Shown here: positions 26,281 through 35,432 of the stretch, piece after piece
Layout: each line of letters begins with the position of its first letter
Position numbering within the stretch: position 1 is the stretch's first letter
Assembly (NCBI GenBank): GCA_022750335.1
Contig: JAKIVX010000001.1
Coordinates: forward strand, 67,350-131,349
Direction: 5' to 3'
DNA from: Thermoplasmata archaeon
GTDB taxonomy: Archaea > Thermoplasmatota > Thermoplasmata > Lutacidiplasmatales > UBA184
Length of the DNA: 64,000 nt
Position numbers and translations under genes: made by a program
The notes under the pieces: model-generated
The model's database searches: none
Seen by the model: the letters and a program-made list of their open reading frames with translations, nothing else
What the model was told of the DNA's origin: nothing

Positions 26281-27200
26281 CGGTTCCTCTGGCGGAGCGA
26301 CTCGACGCGGCGATCGCGTCGTGCGATGAGGGCAAGAGCGAGGGGGCGACCGGTCGTCGCATCCGCGCGGGCCGCGATCACACCCAGGGCGGCCAGGCTT
26401 CGGGCGTACGCCCCCCGACGAGCCACGGGCACTTCTTCCATGCGGACCGCCCGGTAGATGATACCGAATCGAGGGCCCCGCTCCGGTGACGGCCGGCGCC
26501 GGGTGCCCAGAAGTTGCAGTCGCGACGACGTCATCCGTCCGAGCGGGCCCCGACCCCCGGCCGCCGCGACGAGCCGGGCCGCCACCTTCTCACCCAGCAC
26601 GGCGGAGAGGTTCGGGACGAGCGCGTGCGCGCTCTGTTCCAGCAATCGAACGAGTCCGGCGTGATGGTGGGCGAGCGCTTCCCGACTCGCATCCCACGAT
26701 CGCTGGTATTCCGCGAGCGGGGTTCCACTCACGGGAAGGAAGGCGGCGGCCGCCCGCTCCTCCCGACCGAGAGCCCGTTCGAGACGTTCCTCCTCGCGGG
26801 CGAGGGAGATGAGGACCTCCTCCGGCGAACGGAGCGCGCGTTCGAGGCCGAGCCGGGCGAGGACGAGGACGAATGCCCGGTCGTCGTGCGGTGGCCCGCG
26901 TCCAACGAGGGCCCGCGCGCTGCGCAACTCGTCCGTCGTGGCCGCACCCACGGGTCGACCGATCCGGACCGTAAGCGCTCGAGCGAGTCCTCCATCCCCC
27001 GCTGCCAGCCGGGCCGAGGGGGGAATCCGGGCGAGGGCGTCGAGGAGTCCCGGCGGAATGTCGGCGGGGCGCAGCTCCAGGAACCGTTCCGCCGCCCGGA
27101 GCAGGTCGAGGTCGAGGGGGTACGAGGCGCTCGGTTCGGCGCTTGCGAGATCGACCAGGTCGAGGCGAGGCCCGTCCGCGACGACGACCGCCGTCCCCAC
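26277..27200 (-). CDS. Nop5/Nop56-58-like box C/D sRNP core protein (short form)
   Basis: The C-terminal Nop domain is recognisable: ALVPNLSAVLGEKVAARLVA, then GRMTSSRLQLLGTRRR and GPRFGIIYRA. Nop5 bridges L7Ae-bound guide RNA and fibrillarin. At 307 residues it is shorter than many archaeal Nop5 proteins; the N-terminal fibrillarin-binding domain is weakly conserved and the usual Lys-rich tail is reduced to RRDRRVESLRQRNR. The start is a GTG at 27200, 3 bases after the purF stop. Confidence 0.88.
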   Translation of the reverse strand: MGTAVVVADGPRLDLVDLASAEPSASYPLDLDLLRAAERFLELRPADIPPGLLDALARIPPSARLAAGDGGLARALTVRIGRPVGAATTDELRSARALVGRGPPHDDRAFVLVLARLGLERALRSPEEVLISLAREEERLERALGREERAAAAFLPVSGTPLAEYQRSWDASREALAHHHAGLVRLLEQSAHALVPNLSAVLGEKVAARLVAAAGGRGPLGRMTSSRLQLLGTRRRPSPERGPRFGIIYRAVRMEEVPVARRGAYARSLAALGVIAARADATTGRPLALALIARRDRRVESLRQRNR

Positions 27201-27203
27201 GCC

Positions 27204-28610
27204 CTAGAACTCCGCGAGCGACTTCTGGAACCGATGCCGCTCCTCGGGGACCTCGAGGGGGTATCGGCCGGTGAGGCATCCGAGGCAGAGAGCGTCCGGA
27301 GAATGACCGATCGACTCGACGAGACCCGGCATTGAAAGGTAGTGAACGGAATCCGCGCCAATCAGCCGCGCGACATCGTCCTCGTTCCGCTCGTGGGCGA
27401 TGAGCTCCCTTCGTTCCTTCATGTCGATCCCGAAGTAGCACGGAGCGATGATGGGCGGGCATCCGACCCGGACCTCCACCTTCGTCGCCCCCGCGGCCCG
27501 AACCATCCCGACGATCTCCCGGAGGGTCGTGCCCCGCACGATCGAATCGTCGACCAGGGCGACGCGCTTTCCCTTAAGCAGCCCGGGAACGGGGTGGAGT
27601 TTCACGCGGACCTCGAACTCGCGCCGCTTCTGGTCGGGGATGATGAACGTCCGTTCGACGAATCGGTTCTTGATGAGCGCCTCGGCGTAGGGCACGCCCG
27701 TCCCTTCGGCGAATCCGAGCGCTTGCGGGCGCGCGGAATCCGGTACGGGGACCACGATGTCGACCTCCGCCGGGCTCTCCTTGGCCAGGCGGAGGCCGAT
27801 CCGGTGGCGGACGTCGTAGACGCTCTGTCCCTCGACGATAGAATCCGGTCGGGAGAAATACACCCATTCGAACATGCAGTGAGCTCGGCTTCCCGAATTC
27901 GGGACCCGCGACGTGCGGGCCAGCTGGCCCTTCTCGAGGACCAGGACCTCCCCCGGGAGGACGTCACGCACCGTGGTGCCCCCCATCAGTTCAAGCGCGA
28001 CCGATTCGCTCGCCACCGCGACCCCTCCCTCCACGGTGCCGAAGACGAGCGGACGCATCCCGAGCGGATCACGAAACGCGAACACGCGATTGCCGACCAG
28101 CATGACGACCGAATATCCCCCGACCAGCTCCACCGAGGCCCTTCGGATGGCCGCCTCGACGTCACGCGTCCGGCGGTACTCGAGCGCGATGGTCTGCGCC
28201 ATCGTCTCCGTGTCGGCGTTTCCGAGGAGGTCGACTCCCTGGGCCTGCAACCGGTGCCGGATACGATCGAAGTTGACGAGGTCGCCGTTGGCTCCCAGTG
28301 CGGCCTCCTCGGTACCGAGCTTGAAGACGATCGGCTGGACGTTCTCGATATCGGAGGAACCGGTGGTCGGGTAGCGGTTGTGACCGATCCCGGTGGAGCC
28401 CCGCAGCGAGTCGAGGAGGTCTTGATTGAACACTTCGTGGACGAGGCCGCTTCCCTTGCGGACGTGGAGGACCCCGTGGCTGGCTGTTGCCATTCCGCTG
28501 GCTTCCTGACCGCGGTGTTGGAGAGCGCGGAGTCCCCGATAGAGGTACGGGGCGGCTCCCTTGCCTTGGAGCGAGACCCCGACGATGCCACAGAACTCGT
28601 GCGGGGGCAT
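27204..28610 (-). CDS. purF: Amidophosphoribosyltransferase
   Basis: PurF makes phosphoribosylamine from PRPP and glutamine. The 468-residue product begins MPPHEFCGIVGV; Cys7 becomes the glutaminase nucleophile after removal of six residues. The Ntn domain shows GLRALQHRGQEASG and GHNRYPTTG, and the PRTase domain VALVDDSIVRGTT. Cysteines near the end (CLGCLTGRYP) agree with forms that carry a metal cluster. It leads the operon with nop5 and flpA. A CGTTAAG box lies about 53 bases upstream. Confidence 0.96.
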   Translation of the reverse strand: MPPHEFCGIVGVSLQGKGAAPYLYRGLRALQHRGQEASGMATASHGVLHVRKGSGLVHEVFNQDLLDSLRGSTGIGHNRYPTTGSSDIENVQPIVFKLGTEEAALGANGDLVNFDRIRHRLQAQGVDLLGNADTETMAQTIALEYRRTRDVEAAIRRASVELVGGYSVVMLVGNRVFAFRDPLGMRPLVFGTVEGGVAVASESVALELMGGTTVRDVLPGEVLVLEKGQLARTSRVPNSGSRAHCMFEWVYFSRPDSIVEGQSVYDVRHRIGLRLAKESPAEVDIVVPVPDSARPQALGFAEGTGVPYAEALIKNRFVERTFIIPDQKRREFEVRVKLHPVPGLLKGKRVALVDDSIVRGTTLREIVGMVRAAGATKVEVRVGCPPIIAPCYFGIDMKERRELIAHERNEDDVARLIGADSVHYLSMPGLVESIGHSPDALCLGCLTGRYPLEVPEERHRFQKSLAEF

Positions 28611-28695
28611 CGGTCGACCAGAACGCCGCAGAGCGGCTTCTGATCGACACTACCCGGCTACGGGTCTTAACGGGTGCGGCCCTGGCGAGGAGAAC

Positions 28696-29010
28696 CTAGC
28701 CAAAGAGAGCCGAAAGGCCCTCGGCCGCTTCCTCTTCGGAGACGCCCTTCTCTTCCTTCTTTTCCTCTTCCTTCTTTTCGCCCTTGCCGTCCTTCTTGTC
28801 GGCGGCGGCGGGTGCGGCGGCGGGGGCGGCGAAGGTCTCGGCCTTCGCGAGGACTTCGGCCAGGTTCACGCCGTCGAGCGACGCGATGAGCGCCTTGACG
28901 CGGGCGGCGTCGGGGCTCAAGCCCGCTGCAGTGAGAACCCCGGACAGGGCTTTCTCGTCGATCGGCTTACCGGCGGCATTGAGCAATAGCGCTCCGTACA
29001 CGTACTCCAT
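28696..29010 (-). CDS. rpl12: 50S ribosomal stalk protein P1/L12
   Basis: The 104-residue protein has the helical dimerisation domain ([20 protein letters not shown]), an Ala/Lys/Glu-rich hinge and the conserved acidic end EGLSALFG, which recruits translation GTPases. It is last in the L1-L10-L12 operon, 29 bases after L10. Confidence 0.96.
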   Translation of the reverse strand: MEYVYGALLLNAAGKPIDEKALSGVLTAAGLSPDAARVKALIASLDGVNLAEVLAKAETFAAPAAAPAAADKKDGKGEKKEEEKKEEKGVSEEEAAEGLSALFG

Positions 29011-29039
29011 CTTTCTCCCTCCGAGACAGCGGTTGACCC

Positions 29040-29909
29040 TCAGGTACCCTTGATGTTGGCGGCCTTCGAGACCGCCGCGGCCTCGCGCATCGCCTGCGCG
29101 AAGAGCGGTTCGATCGTCTCGGGGGTCGCGTAGCCGGCCGCGATCGCGAGCGCCAGGGCGGCGCGATGGGCCTTCGTGAGCAGGAGCGGGGCGGTGGCCG
29201 GAGTCGCGTAGCCAAGGGCGACCGCGAGTCCGAGCGCGCGGCGGGAGGCTCGAACGAGCTCGGCCCGTTGGGCGTCCAGGTCCACCGCGAGGACGCTGGG
29301 CGGGTAGAAGGTGTCTCCCTCCACGACGGCGCGGAGCGAGAGCCCCACTTCGAGCGGGAAGATGTCGAGCCGCGTGAGCATGGTGGCAACCTCGCGCGAG
29401 ATCACACCACCGGCCTTGACGATCGTGGTGTCCTTTTTCAGAACGACCTTGCCCTTTTCGATCGCCGCCGGGAAGCCGGCGTGCTGCAGTTCGCCGACGA
29501 TCGGGCCGGGCTTGAAACTGGTCGTGCCCGCCGGAACGAGGATGTCGGCCGGAGCGATCTCTCCGCCCCGCGCCGGGGTGGGAGAGCGGGTCTTGAGGAA
29601 CTGCTGGAAGAGGGCGAAGGGGTTGCCTTCGGCGGCGAGGACCGCGGTCTGGTCTTGCACCTGCGCGAGCAGGGGAGCGAGCGAGGGCCGCTCCAGGACC
29701 GCCTTCTCCAGCGCGTGACGGATCGCACTGTTCGTGGCCACGACGATCGGCTGCTTACGGTCGCGCAGGTCCCGGCGCATGTTTTGGAGGGCCGATGCGG
29801 GAACCCCGCGCAAGCCAACCAAGGCCGTCATCGGCCGTGCCAAGATGGACTGCGAAAGAGCCTCGACGTGGGCGAGCTGTTCCGGTCGGACCGATCCGCG
29901 TCCCGGCAT
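29040..29909 (-). CDS. rpl10: 50S ribosomal protein L10 (P0)
   Basis: The 289-residue product is the stalk base. It has the rRNA-binding N-terminal domain ([39 protein letters not shown]) and a helical C-terminal spine that binds P1 dimers. The acidic P-type tail is absent from the C-terminus, which ends KAANIKGT. It starts 8 bases after the L1 stop. Confidence 0.94.
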   Translation of the reverse strand: MPGRGSVRPEQLAHVEALSQSILARPMTALVGLRGVPASALQNMRRDLRDRKQPIVVATNSAIRHALEKAVLERPSLAPLLAQVQDQTAVLAAEGNPFALFQQFLKTRSPTPARGGEIAPADILVPAGTTSFKPGPIVGELQHAGFPAAIEKGKVVLKKDTTIVKAGGVISREVATMLTRLDIFPLEVGLSLRAVVEGDTFYPPSVLAVDLDAQRAELVRASRRALGLAVALGYATPATAPLLLTKAHRAALALAIAAGYATPETIEPLFAQAMREAAAVSKAANIKGT

Positions 29910-29917
29910 CGTGCTTC

Positions 29918-30556
29918 CTACCAGATCCGGACCGCGGGTCCCATCGACGTCTTGACGTAAACGGATTCGATGTTGGTGCGTCCGCGCTCGAGCTTGCCAA
30001 TGATCCGCTGCAGCACGGCGTCCACGTTCTGGGCCAACTCTTCGGCGGGCATCGTGCGAGTTCCGACGGGCGCATGGAAGGTCCGGTTGCTCTTCGTCCG
30101 GACACGGACAGAGCGTTTGAGTGCGTTTACGAGGTTTGTGGGGTCCGTGCCCGGAGGGACGGGGCGCGGCATCTTGCCCCGCGGACCGAGGACGACGCCG
30201 AGCCGCTTACCGATCGTCGGCATGAGCGGGGCCTCGGCGAGGAAGAAGTCGATTTCGGACGCGAGCAGCTTCGCGGCCTTGGGATCCTTCGCGAGTTCCT
30301 CCAATTCGGGGCCGGTCATGACCCGGTCGGCCACGCCGCGGACACGTTGGAGCAGTTCGGGAGAACCGAAGACGGCGACCTTGACGGTCGCTCCGCGACC
30401 GTTCGGGAGTGGAATGTCGTCCTCGAGACGGTTCTTGGGGATGGAAAGGTCAAGATCTTTGAGATTGATCGAGAGCTCGACCGACTCGGGAAACTTCCGA
30501 GGAGGCGCCTTCTCCAGCGCCTCGGTGATAGCCTCAACGGACGGACGATCGGGCAT
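29918..30556 (-). CDS. rpl1: 50S ribosomal protein L1
   Basis: The 212-residue product shows L1 features: KFPESVELSINLKDLDLSIP, the RGVADRVM region, GPRGKMPRPVPPGTDP and the C-terminal NIESVYVKTSMGPAVRIW. L1 forms the mobile stalk near the E site and often represses its own operon. The 60 bases before the ATG hold CTTAAGTAAG (30601-30610) as likely promoter and GGAGGG near the start. L11, often upstream in archaea, is absent here. Confidence 0.95.
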   Translation of the reverse strand: MPDRPSVEAITEALEKAPPRKFPESVELSINLKDLDLSIPKNRLEDDIPLPNGRGATVKVAVFGSPELLQRVRGVADRVMTGPELEELAKDPKAAKLLASEIDFFLAEAPLMPTIGKRLGVVLGPRGKMPRPVPPGTDPTNLVNALKRSVRVRTKSNRTFHAPVGTRTMPAEELAQNVDAVLQRIIGKLERGRTNIESVYVKTSMGPAVRIW

Positions 30557-30696
30557 CGATGTAGCACCCTCCGAGAAGGCGGCGCGCCGAGAAGGCCTCC
30601 TTACTTAAGGCTTGGCCGAGCTTGCGACTCAAAGTAGCTCCCGATTCCCCTCGGGAACGCACCCCTCGGCACACCCGGGCAACCGCGCCCCTAGAC

Positions 30697-30703
30697 ATAT
30701 ATA
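30697..30703 (+). promoter_or_regulatory. TATA box of the rpl44e operon
   Basis: ATATATA lies 25-31 bases before the ATG at 30728. The operon it heads runs through at least seven genes with overlaps or gaps below 20 bases. Confidence 0.65.
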
Positions 30704-30727
30704 CCGAACTCGTCTCCGCCGCGCCCG

Positions 30728-31012
30728 ATGCACTATCCTAAGGTCGTCTCGACGTATTGTCCGAAGTGCAAAGTGCACACGGACCATGATGTCGAGAAGG
30801 ACAAGAAACGCCCCGCTTCCGAGATGAAGTGGGGTCAGCGGCGATTCCGCCGAGCCACCGCTGGGTACGGAGGTTTTCCCCGCCCCAAGCCGGAAGGCCG
30901 CGCGAAAGCCGTCCGAAGGGTGAATCTCAAGTTCAAGTGCAAGAAGTGCAAGTACACCGTCAAGCCGGCGAGCTGGAGAGCGGGTACTCTCGAGCTCGTG
31001 GAGCACCACTAA
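30728..31012 (+). CDS. rpl44e: 50S ribosomal protein L44e
   Basis: The 94-residue zinc protein has CPKCKVHTDHDV at the start and CKKCKYTV near the end, with RRFRRATAGYGGFPRPKPEG between, all as in L44e. It heads the translation operon with S27e, aIF2-alpha and Nop10, a common archaeal order. Confidence 0.97.
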   Translation: MHYPKVVSTYCPKCKVHTDHDVEKDKKRPASEMKWGQRRFRRATAGYGGFPRPKPEGRAKAVRRVNLKFKCKKCKYTVKPASWRAGTLELVEHH

Positions 31013-31014
31013 AC

Positions 31015-31197
31015 ATGGCGGCACGCGCACCCTCGCCCTTCTGGATCGTAAAGTGCCCTGACTGCTCGACCGAACAGACCGTCTTCAGCCGTCCGGCGAC
31101 CACCGTGGTCTGCACGGTTTGCGGCGCCACCCTGGCGACGCCGACCGGCGGGCAGGCTCAGCTCCGGGGCGAACTCGTTCGCGCCGTTTCGAGCTAA
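31015..31197 (+). CDS. rps27e: 30S ribosomal protein S27e
   Basis: A 60-residue zinc-ribbon protein: FWIVKCPDCSTEQTVFSRP and VVCTVCGATLATPTGG carry the two CxxC pairs of S27e. The ATG at 31015 is 2 bases after the L44e stop; the frame upstream of it is antisense or out-of-frame L44e. Confidence 0.95.
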   Translation: MAARAPSPFWIVKCPDCSTEQTVFSRPATTVVCTVCGATLATPTGGQAQLRGELVRAVSS

Positions 31198-31216
31198 GCA
31201 GGAAGGCCTCCGGAAC

Positions 31217-31993
31217 GTGCCGCTCCGGGCGGAGTACCCCGAGGAAGGGGAACTGATCATCGGGACCGTCACATCGATCCGAAACTTCGGGGCGTTCGTC
31301 ACGCTGGACGAGTATGCCGGTCGGGAGGCGTTCATCCACCTCTCGGAGGTCGCCACCGGTTGGGTCAAGTACATCCGGGACCACATCCGCGAAGGTCAGA
31401 AGATCGTAGCGCGGGTGCTCCGCATCGACCTCGCCAAGAACCAAATCGACCTGTCGCTCAAACGGATCAACGACCACCAGCGCCGCGAAAAGGTCCAGGG
31501 CTGGAAGAACGAACAGCGCGCGATGCGATTGGTCGAGCAGGTGGGTGTCTCGCTGAAGACCACCGCCGACGCCGCCGTCGAACTGTTCGGGGCGGGGCTC
31601 ATCGAAAAGTACGGCTCCCTCTTCCAAGCGTTCGAAGTCGCCTCGGCCGACGCCCCCCGGTTCCAGAAGGAGAACGACAAGGCCCCCTGGGTCACGGCCT
31701 TCCTGAAGGTCGCCCAAGAGAACATCGAGCCTCCGCATGTCGCGATCCTCGGGATCCTCGAGATCCGCGACCCGGCGCCCGACGGCCTCGAGCACGTGCG
31801 CGCTGCCCTCCTCGCGGCCGAGAAGGTCGACCCGGAATCGGTCGAGGTCCAGTACGTGGGAGCCCCCCGCTACCGGATCCGCGTCGCGGCCAGCCAATAC
31901 AAGCAGGCGGAAGAAACGATGAAGCGCGCCACCGACGCGGCTCTGAAGTCGATCAAGGCCGCCGGCGGCGAGGGCGCGTTCACCCGGCCATGA
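31217..31993 (+). CDS. eif2a: Translation initiation factor aIF2 subunit alpha
   Basis: The 258-residue product starts with an S1/OB domain (GELIIGTVTSIRNFGAFVTL, GREAFIHLSEVATGWVKYI), then a helical domain and the C-terminal alpha/beta domain (YRIRVAASQYKQAEETMKRA) that contacts the gamma subunit. The start is a GTG at 31217. The stop overlaps the nop10 ATG. Confidence 0.96.
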   Translation: MPLRAEYPEEGELIIGTVTSIRNFGAFVTLDEYAGREAFIHLSEVATGWVKYIRDHIREGQKIVARVLRIDLAKNQIDLSLKRINDHQRREKVQGWKNEQRAMRLVEQVGVSLKTTADAAVELFGAGLIEKYGSLFQAFEVASADAPRFQKENDKAPWVTAFLKVAQENIEPPHVAILGILEIRDPAPDGLEHVRAALLAAEKVDPESVEVQYVGAPRYRIRVAASQYKQAEETMKRATDAALKSIKAAGGEGAFTRP

Positions 31994-32172
31994 CGGACTC
32001 CATGCTCCGGGTGTGCCGCGCCTGCGGTCGATACACGTTCCAGGCGGAGTGCCCCGAGTGTAAGTCGGGGACCCGTACCCCCCACCCGGCGCGGTATAAC
32101 CCGACCGACCGGTACGGGAAGTACCGGCGTATGTTACGGGCGTCGGGCCCGGTCCCGGCTCCGTCGGAGTAA
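31990..32172 (+). CDS. nop10: Nop10, H/ACA sRNP protein
   Basis: The 60-residue protein has the Nop10 zinc ribbon (CRACGRYTFQAECPEC) followed by HPARYNPTDRYGKYRR, which packs on Cbf5 in the pseudouridylation complex. The ATG overlaps the aIF2-alpha stop (ATGA), and this order is widespread in archaea. Confidence 0.95.
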   Translation: MTDSMLRVCRACGRYTFQAECPECKSGTRTPHPARYNPTDRYGKYRRMLRASGPVPAPSE

Positions 32173-32179
32173 AAGCAGC

Positions 32180-32704
32180 GTGTCCGCAGCAATCCACCGC
32201 ATCAAGGTCGTCAACGACGTCAGCGATCTCGTACCGATTCTGAGGGCCGTCGATTCGCCCCTCAAGCTGAGACTCGTCCACCGTTTGGGCGAGGCCTGGC
32301 TCACGCTCGAGGACGTGGAGGCCGAGTTCGGCAAGGAGGGGGTGAAGACGCTCGCCTTCTTCGAGAAGCTACGCCTCATCGACACCCGTTGGGTGGCCCG
32401 CGAGAACCGGAAGCAGCCGGACAAGAGTTACCATTTTTACTACTCGACCATCAACATCAACACGACCTCGCCGCTCAACGAGATCTCCGAAGTGCTCGCG
32501 ATCGCGACCATGCCTCTCAAGGACTACACGAAGATCGAGTCCAAGATCCACGACGCGGTCGGCAACGAAGGACGCTTCTTCTCCGACGTGGCCGAGGAGC
32601 TCGGGATGTCCCCGACCCGATTGAAGGGGCTCGTCAAGCGGTCCGAGCGACTGGAGTACCGTGGCCATCGCATCGAACGGTTCCAGGCGGAAACCGTCGA
32701 GTAG
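32180..32704 (+). CDS. Winged-helix (ArsR-like) DNA-binding protein
   Basis: The 174-residue product has a helix-turn-helix region near the N-terminus (VDSPLKLRLVHRLGEAWLTL, then EDVEAEFG) with a second, C-terminal winged-helix-like part (FFSDVAEELGMSPTRLKGLV). A regulator of the surrounding translation operon is possible but not shown. The start is a GTG at 32180, 7 bases after the nop10 stop. Confidence 0.65.
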   Translation: MSAAIHRIKVVNDVSDLVPILRAVDSPLKLRLVHRLGEAWLTLEDVEAEFGKEGVKTLAFFEKLRLIDTRWVARENRKQPDKSYHFYYSTININTTSPLNEISEVLAIATMPLKDYTKIESKIHDAVGNEGRFFSDVAEELGMSPTRLKGLVKRSERLEYRGHRIERFQAETVE

Positions 32705-33233
32705 GTCGCGTCCCGAGGTCTCGGTCCTCCGGGTGGGACATCGGGCCGGACGCGATCCCCGACTGACGACCCACCTCGCTCTCGCGGCCCGCGCCTTCGG
32801 GGCCCGCCGCATGTTCCTCCATCCGCCCGACCCGGATCTGGCGGCGCGCATTGCCGCGGTGGCCGAGCGATGGGGCGGCGAGTTCGAGGTGCTTCCCGCG
32901 GCGGAGTGGCGGGCGGCCGTGAAGGGTTTCGACGGGAAAGTCGTCCACCTGACGATGTATGGTCTCCCGCTTGAGCGGGTCCTCCCACGACTCGCTCGGG
33001 CTCGACGTATCTTGCTGGTGGTCGGGGGCGCGAAGGTCCCACCGGACCTATATCGACTGGCGGGGTACAACGTAGCAGTTGGCCACCAGCCTCATAGCGA
33101 GGTCGCTGCGCTCGCGGTCGCGCTCGAGCGGTTGCTGGGTCTCCCCGGTCCGGATCGGGAGCCCGGTGCCCGTCAGCGGGTCTTCCCGAGGGCTCGCGGC
33201 AAACGGGTCGTGGGGGGCCGAACTTCACGATGA
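32661..33233 (+). CDS. tRNA (cytidine(56)-2'-O)-methyltransferase, aTrm56
   Basis: The 190-residue SPOUT protein has the aTrm56 signature VLRVGHRAGRDPRLTTHLAL followed by ARAFGARRMFL, and the SAM-knot strands LLVVGGAKVPPDLYRLAGYN and VAVGHQPHSEVAALAVAL. It methylates C56 in the T-loop of archaeal tRNAs. The GTG start at 32661 lies 44 bases inside the preceding gene; no other start precedes the conserved region, so this long overlap looks real. Confidence 0.88.
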   Translation: MAIASNGSRRKPSSRSRPEVSVLRVGHRAGRDPRLTTHLALAARAFGARRMFLHPPDPDLAARIAAVAERWGGEFEVLPAAEWRAAVKGFDGKVVHLTMYGLPLERVLPRLARARRILLVVGGAKVPPDLYRLAGYNVAVGHQPHSEVAALAVALERLLGLPGPDREPGARQRVFPRARGKRVVGGRTSR

Positions 33234-34210
33234 ATGCGATCGAGGACGCCATCCCGTCGACGCCCCTGCCTCTCGCCGGGCGCGCTCCGGGCAAATGCAT
33301 CGTCTTCGGGGAGCATGCGGTCGTCCACGGCGCTCCTGAGCTCGTGTTCGCGATCGACCTGTACACGCAGGTCGGGGTCCGCTCCGGCCCGAGATTCTCC
33401 CTGAACGCCGACCCGCACGCCGCGGAGGAGCATCCGTACTTCCGGACGGCGCTCGCGCGCCGGTGGCCGGGGGGAGAACCCCTCGAGGTGCGGTCCACGT
33501 CGCGGATCCCTCGCGGCGCCGGCCTCGGCTCTTCGGCCGCGTTCTGCTCCGCCCTGGTTGCCGCCCTCGGCGCGGCCCGCGGCGGGATCGATCGGCCGGC
33601 CCTCGCGCAGGCGAGCTATGATGTCGAAAAGGGGGCCCAGGGCGTGGGAAGTCCGGGCGACACGAGCACCGTCGTGGCCGGCGGGTTCATCACGATCAAC
33701 GGGGGAGGCGGGGAGCGACTGTGGTCGATTCACGGGAGCGAGCGGGACTGGGAGGTCCGACGGGTCGACGATCCGGGGTGGATCTGGGTGGTGGCGCACA
33801 GCGGGATCCCTCGGTCGACGGGCGACGCGGTCCGAGAGGTCGGTGTCCGGCTCGCCAAACCGGACGGGCCGGAACTGCTCGCCGAATTCGCCCGGGTCGC
33901 GACCGCCGGGATCCGGGCACTCGAAGCCGGCGACCGGAAGGCAGTCGCGGAGTCGATGGTCTGGAACCAGGAACTGCTCCGAACGGTCGGGGTCTCCCAC
34001 CCACGTCTGGAGGCGCTGCTCGAGGCGGCTCGGCCGGCCGCGGAGGGAGCGAAGCTGACGGGGGCGGGCGCAGGCGGTTCGATCGTCGTGTTGCCCCGGG
34101 AGGGTCAGGAGGTCGACCTGGTCCGTCGACTCGCGCGCGCCGGCGGACTCCCGTTCGTCGTCCGACCGTCCGTCCAGGGCACTGCCCTCGTGACGGAACC
34201 GGATTCTTAG
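33230..34210 (+). CDS. mvk: Mevalonate kinase (archaeal type)
   Basis: This GHMP kinase phosphorylates mevalonate for isoprenoid lipids. The 326-residue product has GKCIVFGEHAVVHGAPELVF, the ATP-binding PRGAGLGSSAA at 94-104, VEKGAQGVGSPGDTST (the archaeal version of the catalytic Asp loop) and KLTGAGAGGS. The ATG overlaps the aTrm56 stop. The usual Thermoplasma route uses mevalonate 3-kinase instead; the motifs here favour a classical mevalonate kinase, though GHMP specificity is hard to prove by eye. Confidence 0.88.
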   Translation: MNAIEDAIPSTPLPLAGRAPGKCIVFGEHAVVHGAPELVFAIDLYTQVGVRSGPRFSLNADPHAAEEHPYFRTALARRWPGGEPLEVRSTSRIPRGAGLGSSAAFCSALVAALGAARGGIDRPALAQASYDVEKGAQGVGSPGDTSTVVAGGFITINGGGGERLWSIHGSERDWEVRRVDDPGWIWVVAHSGIPRSTGDAVREVGVRLAKPDGPELLAEFARVATAGIRALEAGDRKAVAESMVWNQELLRTVGVSHPRLEALLEAARPAAEGAKLTGAGAGGSIVVLPREGQEVDLVRRLARAGGLPFVVRPSVQGTALVTEPDS

Positions 34211-34221
34211 GGGGCGGCCGC

Positions 34222-35418
34222 CTATTTTCGGGACACGATCCGGATCACGGAGTTGGCCCCGACCGGCTGCTCGGCCCCGATGGCCCGGTGGGTCCGTCCG
34301 TCGATCGCCCGGATGAAGTTCTCGCCGAGGTCGGTGTGCACTCGATAGGCCACCACGCGCGCCGGCGTGTCGGCCGGCACCAGCAGCGCATCGGGGAGAA
34401 CGCGTCCCCGTCCGTCGGTCCAACGTGTCTCATCCTCGACTGGGTAGACGACGATCTGGTGCAGTCGGTCGTAGACCATCCGCTCTAGCGCGGTCTGGAC
34501 GCCCGTCCCACCCCACACTCCCATTGTCGTCCGGATTGCATCCAGGGCCTTGGTCTGGGGGGCCGAAAGCCGACCCGGGTCCCGGACCGTGAACGTGGGG
34601 TCGCCCGGCCGATAGTCGACGAGTCCTGCTCGCGCGGCGCGGCGGAGTGTGAGCTCCGCGTCCGCGGTCGTCGGAACGATGGGAATGGGTTCCACCTTCG
34701 AGGCCAGATCCGCCGCCTGTTCGCGGGTCGCGTGGTCGAGCTTGTTCGCGGCCACGAGCCGGGGTTTGGAGGCGGTGAGCATCCCCCGAGCGAGATCCAC
34801 GCGCTCCTCGGTCGACCAGTGACTGGGGCGCGCCCGGTCCACGGGGCTGGCCCGCAGGGCGGCGGCGATGTCGGCGGGTGTCACCGCAAGACCCGTGAAC
34901 CGCTGGAGCAGGAAATCCTCGACCTTCTTCCCTTCCAGCTCGACGCTGCGGGCCTGACGCAGGAAGTCCCGACCGAGGATCTCGGTGACCCATGCGACCA
35001 ACTCCTCTTCGAGCCAGCGCACCTCCTCGGAGGGATCCTGACTCCCGGGGGCGGCCAAGCGCCCCTCCGCATCCGTCGCGCCGGAGAGGTCAACCACTTG
35101 GATGAACCCGTCCGTCGCCCGCAGGTCATCTAGGAACTTGTGACCCAGCCCCTTTCCCTCGTGGGCCCCGGGGACCAAGCCCGGGACGTCGACCAGGTTG
35201 ATGGGCACCCAGCGAATTCCGTCCACACACTTCGCATTCCCCGGCGTGCACGCCACGCCTTTCTCCGGGTGCGGGCACGCGGTCCGAACTGCGCCGACTC
35301 CCCGGTTGGGCTCGATCGTGGTGAACGGATACGGGGCCATCGGAACGTCGAGAAGGGTTAGCGCGTTGAAGAACGTCGATTTTCCGACATTCGGCTTTCC
35401 GACCAATCCGACCTCCAT
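34222..35418 (-). CDS. ychF: YchF/Obg-family GTP-binding protein with TGS domain
   Basis: The 398-residue product starts MEVGLVGKPNVGKSTFFNAL (P-loop 7-15) and has TTIEPNRGVG (switch I), LVDVPGLVPGAHEGKGLG (G3), VAANKLDHA (G4) and a C-terminal TGS-like domain. The ATG at 35418 directly precedes the P-loop strand; the upstream frame to 35685 is a shadow of pduO. It follows pduO by 14 bases. Confidence 0.93.
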   Translation of the reverse strand: MEVGLVGKPNVGKSTFFNALTLLDVPMAPYPFTTIEPNRGVGAVRTACPHPEKGVACTPGNAKCVDGIRWVPINLVDVPGLVPGAHEGKGLGHKFLDDLRATDGFIQVVDLSGATDAEGRLAAPGSQDPSEEVRWLEEELVAWVTEILGRDFLRQARSVELEGKKVEDFLLQRFTGLAVTPADIAAALRASPVDRARPSHWSTEERVDLARGMLTASKPRLVAANKLDHATREQAADLASKVEPIPIVPTTADAELTLRRAARAGLVDYRPGDPTFTVRDPGRLSAPQTKALDAIRTTMGVWGGTGVQTALERMVYDRLHQIVVYPVEDETRWTDGRGRVLPDALLVPADTPARVVAYRVHTDLGENFIRAIDGRTHRAIGAEQPVGANSVIRIVSRK

Positions 35419-35432
35419 GTCCACCGCCTTCC

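Noticed and set aside
27342-28643. A 433-codon frame antisense to purF
   Set aside because: PurF is unmistakable on the other strand; the antisense product shows no family features.
31085-32281. A 398-codon frame antisense to S27e, aIF2-alpha and Nop10
   Set aside because: Three conserved translation genes occupy the opposite strand.
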